Shown here: one piece after another, positions 1 through 6,719 of the stretch
Numbering within the stretch: the stretch's first letter is position 1
Layout of the letters: each line of letters begins with the position of its first letter
Source: Rhodocyclales bacterium
Lineage (GTDB): Bacteria; Pseudomonadota; Gammaproteobacteria; Burkholderiales; Rhodocyclaceae
Reading direction: 5' to 3'
Assembly: GCA_021286885.1 (NCBI GenBank)
Contig: JAJTBM010000162.1
Span: 1-6,719 of the forward strand
DNA length: 6,719 nt
The notes under the pieces: model-generated
Seen by the model: only the letters and a program-made list of their open reading frames with translations
What the model was told of the DNA's origin: nothing
Database searches by the model: none
Position numbers and translations under genes: made by a program

Positions 1-1384
1 CCCGGCCGAGGGGGGAGTCGTGGGCGCTTATCCTACCCCCGTGGGCTTCCACAATGCTGCGGCAGATGGCGAGGCCCAGGCCGGAGCCGCCGGTGGCCCG
101 GTTGCGGCTGCCCTCGCCCCGGAAGAAACGCTCAAACAGCTTGGGCAGCACCTCGGGCGCCGCGCCGGGGGCTGAATCCATGAAATCAATGCACACCTCG
201 CCCCCCTCGCGCCGGGCCACGATGCGCAGGCAGCCGCCCTGGTCGGTGTAGCGCAGGCTGTTCTGGAGCAGGTTGCGGAACAACTGACCCAGGCGCTGGG
301 CGTCGGCCTCCATCCACAGCCCCGGGGCCAGATCCAGTTCCAGGGCCAGCCCGGCCTGGGCGTAGGCGTCCCGCAGGGGGGCTACGCTATGGGCCAGGGC
401 TTCGTCCACCTCCAGGGCTTCGCGGCGATAGACCAGGGCGCCCACGTCGGCCAGGGCCAGTTCGTTCAGATCATTCACCAGCTGGGTGAGGGTCCGCACC
501 TCGGCCTTGAGGGAGAGCAGCGCCTCGGCGTTCAGGGGGCGCACGCCATCCTCCATGGCCTCCAGCTCGCCGCGTAGCACGGCCAGGGGGGTGCGCAGTT
601 CGTGGGAGACATCCGCCATGAAATCCCGCCGCATCCGCTCGTTGGCCTCCAGGGTGCGGGCCAGGGTGTTGAAATCCCGGGCGAGCTGGCCCACTTCGTC
701 GTGGGCCGGGTTATCCACCCGTTCGTTGTAATGGCCGCCAGCCAGGCGCGGGGTGGCCGCCGCCAGGGCCTTGAGGGGCGCCACCAGCCCCCGGGCCAGG
801 CCCCAGGCGACCAGGGCGGCAAACAGGGCGGCGATGCTGCCCACGATCCAGGTGGCGTGGAGTTGTTCATCAAAGAAACGCTGCACGCCGGTGCCGCTGG
901 TGCTCTGGAACGGGGCCAGCACCAGCCAGCCCACCACCAGTTCATCCAGCTTGATCGGGCGCCACTGGGCCTGGGGCTCCTGGGCCGCGTGGGGATTGCC
1001 CATCACAAAACGCTGCTGGGCATCCACCAGCCCGATGCGGAACAGGGCGCCGGTCAGGTCGGATTCGGGCAACTCGCGCAGCGCGGGAGGGGCTCCCCGG
1101 TCGGGCCCGTCGGCCTCCCGGGGGGCCAGCATGTGAAACCAGGCCCGCCGGTTGCCCCGTAGCCAATCCCAGCTCCCCTGGCGTTCGTACATCTGCACAA
1201 AGCGCGGCAGGCTCTGGTCTAGCCGGGCCAGGGCGATTTCATCCATATACCCGATAAAGCCCCGGCCAAAGCTCCAGCGCCCGGCCACCCCCATGGCCAG
1301 CAAAACCGCCAGGGCCACCAGCAATACGGCCAGAAAAAGCTTGGTGGTGATGCCGGGCCGGGGGAACGAGAAGCGGCGTTTCAT
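1..1384 (-). CDS. baeS: BaeS-type envelope-stress sensor histidine kinase (3' end beyond window)
   Basis: Inner-membrane sensor kinase that autophosphorylates on histidine and passes phosphate to an OmpR-class regulator, BaeR in E. coli. The frame is open for 461 codons from the ATG at 1384-1382 to the window edge; E. coli BaeS is about 467 residues, so only a few codons are missing. The N-terminus reads RPGITTKLFLA, followed by TM1 (about 16-36), a periplasmic sensor region (about 37-177, with GSWDWLRGN resembling E. coli GNWRFLRNN), TM2 (about 178-198) and HAMP (about 199-253). The H-box is FMADVSHELRTPLAVLRGE with phospho-acceptor His261 (codon at 602-604). The N-box is FRNLLQNSLRYT (N371, N375). 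The G1 box is DSAPG, as in E. coli BaeS rather than the usual DxGxG. LFERFFRGEGSRNRATGG and GLGLAICRSIVEAHGG follow. The start has only a weak GAAAGA Shine-Dalgarno (1391-1396), 6 nt away. It is divergent from the efflux operon; baeR is expected left of position 1. Assignment to BaeS rather than a generic kinase is firm because the match extends over the whole length. Confidence 0.93.
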   Translation of the reverse strand, partial: MKRRFSFPRPGITTKLFLAVLLVALAVLLAMGVAGRWSFGRGFIGYMDEIALARLDQSLPRFVQMYERQGSWDWLRGNRRAWFHMLAPREADGPDRGAPPALRELPESDLTGALFRIGLVDAQQRFVMGNPHAAQEPQAQWRPIKLDELVVGWLVLAPFQSTSGTGVQRFFDEQLHATWIVGSIAALFAALVAWGLARGLVAPLKALAAATPRLAGGHYNERVDNPAHDEVGQLARDFNTLARTLEANERMRRDFMADVSHELRTPLAVLRGELEAMEDGVRPLNAEALLSLKAEVRTLTQLVNDLNELALADVGALVYRREALEVDEALAHSVAPLRDAYAQAGLALELDLAPGLWMEADAQRLGQLFRNLLQNSLRYTDQGGCLRIVARREGGEVCIDFMDSAPGAAPEVLPKLFERFFRGEGSRNRATGGSGLGLAICRSIVEAHGGRISAHDSPLGR

Positions 1385-1420
1385 GGGGCGTCTTTCGGCA
1401 CAGGAACAGGATGGATCGCC

Positions 1421-1449
1421 ATTAAGCCGCGCCCCGGCGCCGGGGGCAA
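1421..1449 (-). promoter_or_regulatory. Candidate sigma70 promoter for baeS
   Basis: On the minus strand, TTGCCC (1449-1444, 4/6 to TTGACA) is followed after exactly 17 bp by CTTAAT (1426-1421, 4/6 to TATAAT). Transcription would start near 1414, leaving about a 30-nt leader before the baeS ATG. The spacing is ideal but each hexamer has two mismatches, and in GC-rich DNA such pairs occur by chance. A perfect GC palindrome lies in the spacer. Confidence 0.35.
1432..1445. repeat. Perfect 14-bp palindrome CCCCGGCGCCGGGG
   Basis: The sequence is its own reverse complement across all 14 bases, centred between 1438 and 1439. The flanking bases do not extend it. It lies between the putative -35 and -10 elements of baeS and about 135 bp upstream of acrA. 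It could be an operator dyad, a stem in the RNA, or simply a product of high GC content. No T-tract follows on either strand, so an intrinsic terminator is not supported. Confidence 0.5.
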
Positions 1450-1467
1450 CCAGGCGGGGCGGAACTC

Positions 1468-1500
1468 CACATTCTCTCCAATTTTTCTGCACATTCGGCG
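1468..1500 (+). promoter_or_regulatory. Three 11-bp direct repeats overlapping a BaeR-box-like site
   Basis: Three consecutive 11-mers start at 1468 (CACATTCTCTC), 1479 (CAATTTTTCTG) and 1490 (CACATTCGGCG). The first and third share an exact CACATTC, 22 bp apart. Positions 1482-1499 read TTTTTCTGCACATTCGGC, which matches the E. coli BaeR box as I recall it (TTTTTCTCCATDATTGGC) at 14 of 18 positions. Regulators of the OmpR class, which includes BaeR, bind tandem half-sites about 10-11 bp apart on one face of the helix. The site is about 80 bp upstream of the acrA start and is the most AT-rich patch of the intergenic region. Position, periodicity and the neighbouring baeS support a BaeR operator; the binding itself is inferred. 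I find no convincing sigma70 hexamer pair for acrA; GAGAAT at 1503-1508 is a weak -10 candidate only. Confidence 0.6.
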
Positions 1501-1523
1501 CCGAGAATCCGGAGCAAGCAAGG

Positions 1524-1583
1524 ATGCGCCCCGCCTGCAAGGCGCACCAGACCGCACAAGAACCACAAAGGATTCGACCATGA
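1524..1583 (+). CDS. Possible 19-codon leader ORF ending on the acrA start codon
   Basis: An ATG at 1524 opens a 19-residue frame, [19 protein letters not shown], whose TGA stop (1581-1583) overlaps the acrA ATG (1580-1582) as ATGA. A GGAG (1511-1514) lies 9 nt before the ATG, a suitable Shine-Dalgarno distance. The acrA Shine-Dalgarno lies inside the frame, so ribosomes translating it would end next to the acrA start. The peptide is basic and matches no family I recognise. The same frame is open further upstream without a better start, so the short ORF may be chance. If the acrA transcript begins after about 1510, the Shine-Dalgarno would be lost and the idea fails. Confidence 0.25.
   Translation: MRPACKAHQTAQEPQRIRP
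1525..1546 (+). repeat. Short inverted repeat in the acrA leader
   Basis: TGCGCC (1525-1530) and GGCGCA (1541-1546) are perfect 6-bp arms around a 10-nt loop. In RNA this would make a small GC-rich hairpin within the putative leader ORF, about 20 nt upstream of the acrA Shine-Dalgarno. No U-tract follows, so it is not a terminator. A regulatory role is conjecture. Confidence 0.3.
1567..1572 (+). promoter_or_regulatory. Ribosome binding site of acrA
   Basis: AAAGGA ends 7 nt before the ATG at 1580. This spacing, together with the lipoprotein signal peptide that follows directly, fixes the acrA start. Confidence 0.75.
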
Positions 1584-2794
1584 CCCATCCCCCCCGGCAC
1601 TGGATTTCCCCCCTCGCCCTCGCCCTGGGCTGCGCGCTGCTGAGCGCCTGCAACTCGTCCAGCCTGCCCCCGCCGCCCGCCCAGGGGCCCGCCGAGGTGG
1701 GCGTGGTGACCCTCAAGGCCCAGCCCATCACCCTCACCTCCGAGCTGCCCGGGCGCACCAATGCCACCGTGGCTGCCGAGGTGCGCCCCCAGGTGAACGG
1801 GATCATCCGCGAGCGTCTGTTTACCGAAGGCAGCGATGTGAAGGCCGGCCAATTGCTCTACCGCATCGACCCGGCCACCTACCAGGCCAGCTACGACAGC
1901 GCCAAAGCCACCTTGGCCAAGGATGAGGCCAATCTGGAAACCCTGCGCCTCAAGGCCAAGCGTTATGCCGAGCTGGCCGAGATCAAGGCCATTGCCCAGC
2001 AGGACAAGGACGACGCCCTTTCATCGGTGAAGCAGGCCGAAGCCACCGTGGCCGCCGACAAGGCCGCCCTCGAAACCGCCGCCATCAACCTGGGCTATAC
2101 CCGGATCACCGCCCCGGTGGCGGGCCGGATCGGCAAATCCAGCGTGACGCCGGGGGCCCTGGTCACCGCCAACCAGACCACCGCCTTGGCCACCATTCAG
2201 CAGACCAACCCCATGTATGTGGATCTGACCGAATCCAGCGCCGACGTGCTGCGCCTCAAGAAGGCCTTTGAAGCGGGCCAGATGCGCCGGGCAGGCCGGG
2301 ATCAGGCCGCCGTGGCCCTGATCCTGGAAGACGGCAGCCGCTACACCCAGGAAGGCAAGCTCCAGTTTGCCGACGTGACCGTCAACGAAAGCACCGGCAC
2401 CATAGCCGTGCGGGCGGTGTTCCCCAACCCCAGGGGCGAGCTGCTGCCGGGCATGTATGTGCGCGCCGTGCTGGAAGAAGGTGTTGCCCAGGAAGCCGTG
2501 CTGGTGCCCCAAAAGGGCGTGAGCCGCAACGTGAAGGGCGAGCCGGTGGCCCTGGTGGTGGGCGCCGACAACAAAGTGGAGCTGCGCACTCTGAACCTCT
2601 CCCGCCCCATGGGCGAAAACTGGCTGGTGAGTAGCGGGCTCAAGGCCGGTGAAAAGGTGATCGTGGAAGGCAGCCAGAAGGCCCGCCCGAACAGCGTTGT
2701 AAACCCCGTGCCGGTGGAGGGTGCCAAGGCTGCGGCCCCCGCTACGCCTGCTGCCCCCGCCACCTCCGCCACCACTGGCAAGCCGGGAGCCTGA
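1580..2794 (+). CDS. acrA: AcrA/MexA-type periplasmic adaptor lipoprotein of an RND efflux pump
   Basis: Membrane fusion protein that links the RND antiporter to the outer-membrane duct. It has 404 residues; E. coli AcrA has 397. A lipoprotein signal peptide ends in lipobox LSAC, with Cys24 as the expected lipidated residue. A Pro-rich linker (about 29-37) follows. The first lipoyl half contains [10 protein letters not shown] (67-76) and the family hallmark [17 protein letters not shown] (96-112). The alpha-helical hairpin runs about 104-168, then the second lipoyl half with [17 protein letters not shown] (171-187), the beta-barrel with [13 protein letters not shown] (272-284) and LLPGMYVRA (288-296), and the membrane-proximal domain (about 302-375). 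The last 24 residues are a low-complexity Ala/Pro/Thr tail. It is the first gene of the operon; its TGA is 4 nt before the acrB ATG. The similarity is clearly to AcrA/MexA rather than MdtA; mexA would be an equally valid name. Confidence 0.96.
   Translation: MTHPPRHWISPLALALGCALLSACNSSSLPPPPAQGPAEVGVVTLKAQPITLTSELPGRTNATVAAEVRPQVNGIIRERLFTEGSDVKAGQLLYRIDPATYQASYDSAKATLAKDEANLETLRLKAKRYAELAEIKAIAQQDKDDALSSVKQAEATVAADKAALETAAINLGYTRITAPVAGRIGKSSVTPGALVTANQTTALATIQQTNPMYVDLTESSADVLRLKKAFEAGQMRRAGRDQAAVALILEDGSRYTQEGKLQFADVTVNESTGTIAVRAVFPNPRGELLPGMYVRAVLEEGVAQEAVLVPQKGVSRNVKGEPVALVVGADNKVELRTLNLSRPMGENWLVSSGLKAGEKVIVEGSQKARPNSVVNPVPVEGAKAAAPATPAAPATSATTGKPGA
2785..2789 (+). promoter_or_regulatory. 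Ribosome binding site that fixes the acrB start
   Basis: GGGAG lies inside the last codons of acrA, 9 nt before the ATG at 2799. It supports that start over the in-frame ATG at 2721, which would add 26 Pro-rich residues encoded entirely within acrA. Confidence 0.7.
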
Positions 2795-2798
2795 GATC

Positions 2799-5700
2799 AT
2801 GGCCCGATTCTTTATTGACCGCCCCATCTTTGCGTGGGTGATTGCGATTGTGGTGATGCTGGCCGGCGTCCTGTCGATCCAGCGTTTGTCCCTGGAGCAG
2901 TACCCCAACATCGCGCCGCCCAAGATCACCATTTCGGCCACCTACACCGGCGCCTCTGCCGAGACCATCGAAAACTCGGTGATCCAGGTCATCGAGCAGC
3001 AGATGAAGGGGCTGGATCACCTCACCTACATGTCGTCCAACAGCACCTCGGCGGGGGCGGCCTCCATCACCCTGACCTTTGATGCGGGCACCAACCCGGA
3101 CGTGGCCCAGGTGCAGGTGCAAAACAAGCTCAAGCAGGCCGAACCCCGGCTGCCCCAGGTGGTGCAGAACCTGGGGGTGACGGTCACCAAGACCGGCACC
3201 GACTTTTTGATGGTGGTGTCGCTGGTGTCCGACAACCCCAAGATCACCGCCATCGACATTGGCGACTACATCTCCACCAGCCTGCTCGACCCGGTGAGCC
3301 GGGTTGAAGGGGTGGGCGACGTGCAGGCCCTGGGCTCCGGCTACGCCATGCGGATCTGGCTGGACCCGGCCAGGCTGCAAAAGTACGCGCTGATGCCTTC
3401 GGACGTGAAGAGCGCCCTCACCGCCCAGAACACCGAAGTCACCGCCGGCCAGATCGGCGGCCTGCCTGCCAAGGCCGGCCAGCAGATCAACGCCACCATC
3501 ACCGCCCGCAGCAAGCTCCAGACCCCCGAGCAGTTTGGCGCCATCATCCTCAAGACCACCGCCGACGGGGCCAATGTGCGCCTGCGCGACGTGGCCCGGA
3601 TCGAGCTGGGCGGCGAGAGCTACGACATCAGCGTGCAATACAACGGCAAGCCCTCGGCCGCCATCGGCGTGAAGCTGGCGGCTGGCGCGAATGCGCTGCA
3701 AACCGCCGACAAGGTGAAGGCCAAGCTGAACGAGCTGTCCCGCTTTTTCCCGGCAGAAATGCAGCTCAGCCCGGTGGTGGCCTACGACACCACGCCCTTC
3801 GTGCGCATCTCCATCGAGGAAGTGGTCAAGACCCTGATCGAAGCCATCGTGCTGGTGGTGCTGATCATGTATCTCTTCCTGCAGAACGTGCGCGCCACCC
3901 TGATCCCGGCCATTGCGGTGCCGGTGGTGCTGCTGGGCACCTTTGGGGTGCTGGCGGCCTTTGGCTACTCCATCAACACCCTCACCATGTTCGGCATGGT
4001 GCTGGCCATCGGCCTTCTGGTGGATGACGCGATTGTGGTGGTGGAAAACGTCGAACGGGTGATGAGCGAAGAAAACCTCTCCCCCCGGGAGGCCACCCGC
4101 AAATCCATGGGCGAAATCTCTAGCGCCCTGGTGGGCATCGCCCTGGTGCTGTCGGCGGTGTTCGTGCCCATGGCCTTCTTTGGCGGCTCCACCGGGGTGA
4201 TCTATCGCCAGTTCTCGATCACCATCGTCTCGGCCATGCTGCTCTCGGTGCTGGTGGCCCTCATCCTCACCCCGGCCCTGTGCGCCAGCCTGCTCCAGCC
4301 CGGCCACACCCATCACACCGGCTTCTTTGCCTGGTTCAACCGCAAGTTTGATGAAAACAGCCAGCGCTACCAGAACGGCGTGGCCGGCCTGCTCCAGCGC
4401 GGCAAGCGGGCGGCGCTAGTGTATGTGCTGCTGATTGGGGGCTTGGCCGTACTGATGATGCGCCTGCCCTCCTCCTTCCTGCCCGAAGAAGACCAGGGCT
4501 ATGTGATGGCCATGGTTCAACTGCCAGCAGGCGCCACCAAGGAGCGCACCACCCAGGCGGTCAAGGCGCTGGAGGATTACATGCTCCAGCAGCCCGAAGT
4601 GTCCGGCATCGTCACCATCAACGGGATGTCGAGCGGCACCAGCGCCCAGAACGGCGCCATGGCCTTCGTCAAGCTCAAGGACTGGAGCGAGCGGGAAGCC
4701 GCCGAAAGCGGCGCGGCCGCCTTCAGCCGGCGCGCAACCCGGGATCTGTCTGCCGTGCGGGATGCGCGCATTTTCATCGTGCTGCCCCCCGCCATCCGGG
4801 GCCTGGGCAGCAGCAGCGGCTTCGACCTGGAGCTGCAGGATCTGGCCGGCGTTGGCCATGCCAAGCTGGTGGAAGCCCGCGACCAGTTTCTGGCCCTCGC
4901 CGCCAAAGATCCGAGCCTGACCAAGGTGCGCAAGAACGGCCAGGACGACACCCCGCGCTTCCAGATCAACATCGACGACCAGAAAGCCGGCGCCTTCAGC
5001 CTGGCCATGTCGGACATCAACGACACCCTCTCCACCGCCAGCGGTGGGACGTATGTGAACGACTTCATCAACAAGGGCCGGGTCAAGCGGGTGTACCTGC
5101 AGGGCGACGCCCCCGCCCGCGCCATGGGCGAAGACCTGAACCAATGGTTCGTGCGCAACAGCAATGGCGACATGGTGCCCTTCAATGTGTTCACCAGCAG
5201 CAAGTGGACCATGGGCTCGCCCCAGCTGGAGCGCTACAACGGCATGTCGGCCTTCGAGATCGTGGGCGAACCGGCTGCCGGGGTCAGCTCCGGCACCGCC
5301 ATGGACGCCATCGAGGCCATCATCAAGCAGCTGCCCGAAGGCATCGGCTACGAATGGACGGGCCAGTCCTACCAGGAACGCCTCTCGGGCGCCCAGGCGC
5401 CGGCCCTCTACGCCATCTCGGTGCTGGTGGTTTTCTTGTGCCTCGCGGCCCTGTATGAAAGCTGGTCGATTCCCTTCTCGGTGATGCTGGTGGTGCCCCT
5501 GGGTATCTTGGGGGCCGTGCTGGCCGCCAGCCTGCGGGGCCTGTCGGACGACGTGTACTTCCAGGTGGGCCTGCTCACCACGGTGGGCCTGTCGGCCAAG
5601 AACGCGATTCTGATCGTCGAATTCGCCAAGCAGCTCCAAGAAAAAGGCCACGGCCTCATCGAAGCCACCCTCCAGGCCGTCAAGCTACGCCTGCGCCCCA

Positions 5701-5918
5701 TCCTGATGACCTCCCTGGCCTTTGCCCTGGGGGTGCTGCCCCTGGCCATCAGTACCGGGGCCGGCTCCGCCAGCCGGATCGCCATCGGCACCGGCGTGCT
5801 GGGCGGCATGATCACCGCCACCGTGCTCGGCATTTTCTTCATCCCGCTGGCCTTCGTGGCGGTGCGCCGCCTGTTCTCCCGCCCCCACAGCGCCAATCCA
5901 GCCCAAGGAGCCCAATGA
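2799..5918 (+). CDS. acrB: AcrB/MexB-type RND (HAE1) multidrug efflux antiporter
   Basis: Homotrimeric inner-membrane proton/drug antiporter, 1039 residues (AcrB 1049). The start at 2799 gives the family N-terminus [14 protein letters not shown]. Expected layout: TM1 (about 10-28), first periplasmic porter/docking region (about 40-335), TM2-TM6 (about 342-497), TM7 (about 537-557), second periplasmic region (about 565-860) and TM8-TM12 (about 866-1024). The proton-relay residues are present: D409 and D410 in TM4 ([18 protein letters not shown]), K934 in TM10 ([13 protein letters not shown]), and R964 and T971 in TM11 ([14 protein letters not shown]), equivalent to AcrB D407, D408, K940, R971 and T978. 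The drug pocket differs from AcrB: of its six classic phenylalanines only F136 and F623 (AcrB F628) remain, and the switch loop is [10 protein letters not shown] (609-618). The pump should be active in transport, but its substrate range may differ. It is translated from the same operon as acrA and oprM, and its stop codon overlaps the oprM start. Confidence 0.97.
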   Translation: MARFFIDRPIFAWVIAIVVMLAGVLSIQRLSLEQYPNIAPPKITISATYTGASAETIENSVIQVIEQQMKGLDHLTYMSSNSTSAGAASITLTFDAGTNPDVAQVQVQNKLKQAEPRLPQVVQNLGVTVTKTGTDFLMVVSLVSDNPKITAIDIGDYISTSLLDPVSRVEGVGDVQALGSGYAMRIWLDPARLQKYALMPSDVKSALTAQNTEVTAGQIGGLPAKAGQQINATITARSKLQTPEQFGAIILKTTADGANVRLRDVARIELGGESYDISVQYNGKPSAAIGVKLAAGANALQTADKVKAKLNELSRFFPAEMQLSPVVAYDTTPFVRISIEEVVKTLIEAIVLVVLIMYLFLQNVRATLIPAIAVPVVLLGTFGVLAAFGYSINTLTMFGMVLAIGLLVDDAIVVVENVERVMSEENLSPREATRKSMGEISSALVGIALVLSAVFVPMAFFGGSTGVIYRQFSITIVSAMLLSVLVALILTPALCASLLQPGHTHHTGFFAWFNRKFDENSQRYQNGVAGLLQRGKRAALVYVLLIGGLAVLMMRLPSSFLPEEDQGYVMAMVQLPAGATKERTTQAVKALEDYMLQQPEVSGIVTINGMSSGTSAQNGAMAFVKLKDWSEREAAESGAAAFSRRATRDLSAVRDARIFIVLPPAIRGLGSSSGFDLELQDLAGVGHAKLVEARDQFLALAAKDPSLTKVRKNGQDDTPRFQINIDDQKAGAFSLAMSDINDTLSTASGGTYVNDFINKGRVKRVYLQGDAPARAMGEDLNQWFVRNSNGDMVPFNVFTSSKWTMGSPQLERYNGMSAFEIVGEPAAGVSSGTAMDAIEAIIKQLPEGIGYEWTGQSYQERLSGAQAPALYAISVLVVFLCLAALYESWSIPFSVMLVVPLGILGAVLAASLRGLSDDVYFQVGLLTTVGLSAKNAILIVEFAKQLQEKGHGLIEATLQAVKLRLRPILMTSLAFALGVLPLAISTGAGSASRIAIGTGVLGGMITATVLGIFFIPLAFVAVRRLFSRPHSANPAQGAQ
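5905..5910 (+). promoter_or_regulatory. Ribosome binding site of oprM, deciding between two adjacent ATGs
   Basis: AAGGAG is a strong Shine-Dalgarno within the end of acrB. Two consecutive in-frame ATG codons follow, at 5915 and 5918. Spacing is 4 nt to the first and 7 nt to the second, so 5918 is preferred. The acrB TGA (5916-5918) overlaps either start, which favours translational coupling. Confidence 0.75.
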
Positions 5919-6719
5919 TGAACGCCCCCATGCGTACCCTCGTACTGCTGCTGGCCGGCGCCCTGGGGGGCTGCGGCACCCTCGCCCCCCGCTATGAACG
6001 CCCGGCTGCTCCGGTGGCCGCCCAATGGCCAACCCCCGGGCAAACCCCCGCGCAAACGCCTTCGCAAACGCCCTCCCAGGCCGATGACGCCCGCGCCCGC
6101 CAGGCCCCCGCCCTGGGCTGGCGCGAGTTCTTCACCGATGCCCGGCTCCAGCAGCTGATCGACATGTCGCTGGCCAACAACCGGGATCTGCGCCAGACCG
6201 CCCTCGCCATCACCCAGGCCCAGGCCCAGTACCGCATCCAGCGGGCTGAGCTGTTCCCGGCAGTGAATGCCAGCGCCGGCACCACCGCCAAGCGCACCCC
6301 CGGCGAGGTGAACGGCACCGGCCAAGCCGTCACCAGCCGCAGCCCCTCGGCCCAGCTGGGGGTGAGCAGCTGGGAGCTGGATCTGTTTGGCCGCCTCCAG
6401 AGCCTGAGCGACCAGGCCCTGGAAAGCTATCTGGCCAGCACCGAAACCCTGCGCAGCACCCGCATCAGCCTGGTGGCCGAGGTGGCCAACGCCTACCTCA
6501 CCCTGTCATCGGACGCGGCCCTGCTCGCCATCGCCCAGGACACCCTCACCAGCCAGCAGGCCAGCTACACCCTGACCCAGCGCCGGGTGGAGCTGGGGGT
6601 GGGCACCGAGCTGGAGCTACGCCAGATCGAAACCAGCCTGGAAGGCGCCCGCCGGGACATGGCCGCCTACACCGCCCAGGTGGCCGCCGACCGCAACGCG
6701 CTGGTGCTGCTGGCGGGCG
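5918..6719 (+). CDS. oprM: OprM-type outer-membrane efflux channel lipoprotein (3' end beyond window)
   Basis: Trimeric TolC-superfamily duct (OprM/NodT lineage) that carries substrates from the RND pump through the outer membrane. The window holds 267 codons; OprM proteins are about 470-490 residues, so roughly the C-terminal 45% is missing. A short signal peptide ends in lipobox LGGC with Cys19 as the likely lipidation site, followed by YERPAAPVAAQW, close to the mature start of P. aeruginosa OprM. A QTP-repeat linker (about 41-54) precedes the conserved GWREFFTDARLQQLI. Further OprM landmarks are NNRDLRQTAL, AQYRIQRAELFPAV, SWELDLFGRLQSLSDQALESYL, TQRRVELGVGTELELRQIE and DRNALVLLAG at the cut edge. 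These cover the first half of the beta-barrel and alpha-helical repeat. It is the third gene of the operon, overlapping the acrB stop; an alternative start at 5915 would add one Met. Confidence 0.94.
   Translation, partial: MNAPMRTLVLLLAGALGGCGTLAPRYERPAAPVAAQWPTPGQTPAQTPSQTPSQADDARARQAPALGWREFFTDARLQQLIDMSLANNRDLRQTALAITQAQAQYRIQRAELFPAVNASAGTTAKRTPGEVNGTGQAVTSRSPSAQLGVSSWELDLFGRLQSLSDQALESYLASTETLRSTRISLVAEVANAYLTLSSDAALLAIAQDTLTSQQASYTLTQRRVELGVGTELELRQIETSLEGARRDMAAYTAQVAADRNALVLLAG
6038..6079 (+). repeat. 12-bp tandem repeat encoding a QTP-rich linker in OprM
   Basis: Three 12-bp units begin at 6038, 6050 and 6062, each of the form nnG CAA ACS CCN, followed by a degenerate fourth starting at 6074 (TCC CAG). 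They encode residues 41-54 as GQTPAQTPSQTPSQ. Being a multiple of 3, gain or loss of a unit would keep the frame. The repeat lies between the lipidated Cys and the first structured segment, a place where length variation should be tolerated. Confidence 0.75.

Noticed and set aside
120..215. DSAPG instead of DxGxG in the BaeS ATP-binding G1 box, suggesting a degenerate kinase
   Set aside because: E. coli BaeS, a functional kinase, has the same DSAPG, and the H, N, F and G2 boxes are all intact.
602..1162. Plus-strand open frames of up to 186 codons opposite baeS, including one at 1152-1583 that runs into the intergenic region
   Set aside because: They lie opposite clearly coding HAMP and sensor regions of baeS. 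Only the last 19 codons of the 1152-1583 frame are kept, as a low-confidence leader ORF, because of their start signal and stop-start overlap.
1495..1504. TCGGCGCCGA palindrome at the end of the BaeR-like repeats
   Set aside because: A 10-bp GC palindrome is expected by chance in DNA of this composition, and the direct repeats explain the region better.
2721..2798. An upstream in-frame ATG that would extend AcrB by 26 residues with a run of prolines
   Set aside because: The extension overlaps acrA, is not part of any RND N-terminus I know, and the ATG at 2799 has a good Shine-Dalgarno and gives the standard MARFFIDRP start.
2021..2941. A 306-codon antisense frame across acrA and the start of acrB
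   Set aside because: Same shadow effect: biased composition, no domain, and it crosses two genuine genes on the opposite strand.
2742..4316. A 524-codon open frame antisense to acrB, and a similar 411-codon one at 4416-5651
   Set aside because: Both are shadows of the acrB codon pattern in GC-rich DNA. Their translations are His/Gly/Gln-rich low-complexity strings with no recognisable domain, and acrB itself is intact and unmistakable.

Overview
The window holds one chromosomal multidrug-efflux locus. Proteins and base composition suggest a GC-rich Gram-negative proteobacterium, probably beta- or gammaproteobacterial; this is an inference, because no rRNA or other marker gene is present. All coding frames are intact and similar in composition. 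I see no insertion sequence, phage gene, tRNA, CRISPR array or other sign of recent transfer.

Layout. Positions 1-1384, minus strand: a BaeS-type sensor histidine kinase whose last few codons lie beyond the left edge. Positions 1385-1579: a 195-bp divergent intergenic region. It contains three near-identical 11-bp direct repeats that overlap a 14/18 match to the E. coli BaeR box as I remember it, a candidate sigma70 promoter for the kinase with a perfect 14-bp GC palindrome in its spacer, and a possible 19-codon leader ORF ending on the next gene's start codon. Positions 1580-2794: AcrA/MexA-type periplasmic adaptor lipoprotein. Positions 2799-5918: AcrB/MexB-type RND proton/drug antiporter. 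Positions 5918-6719: OprM-type outer-membrane channel lipoprotein, cut by the right edge after 267 codons.

How it works together. The three plus-strand genes are spaced 4 bp apart, then overlap by 1 bp (4 bp from an alternative start), so they are almost certainly one operon for a complete tripartite pump: inner-membrane antiporter, adaptor and outer-membrane duct. BaeS senses envelope stress and phosphorylates its response regulator, BaeR, whose gene is not in the window but is expected just beyond the left edge. The BaeR-box-like repeats upstream of the pump suggest direct activation of this MexAB-OprM-type operon by BaeSR. In E. coli the same two-component system is co-directional with a different pump, MdtABC.

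Most of the window is an ordinary, recognisable efflux locus. The parts worth a second look are the regulatory region, the possible leader ORF, and the altered drug-binding pocket of the RND protein, where four of the six classic AcrB phenylalanines are replaced.
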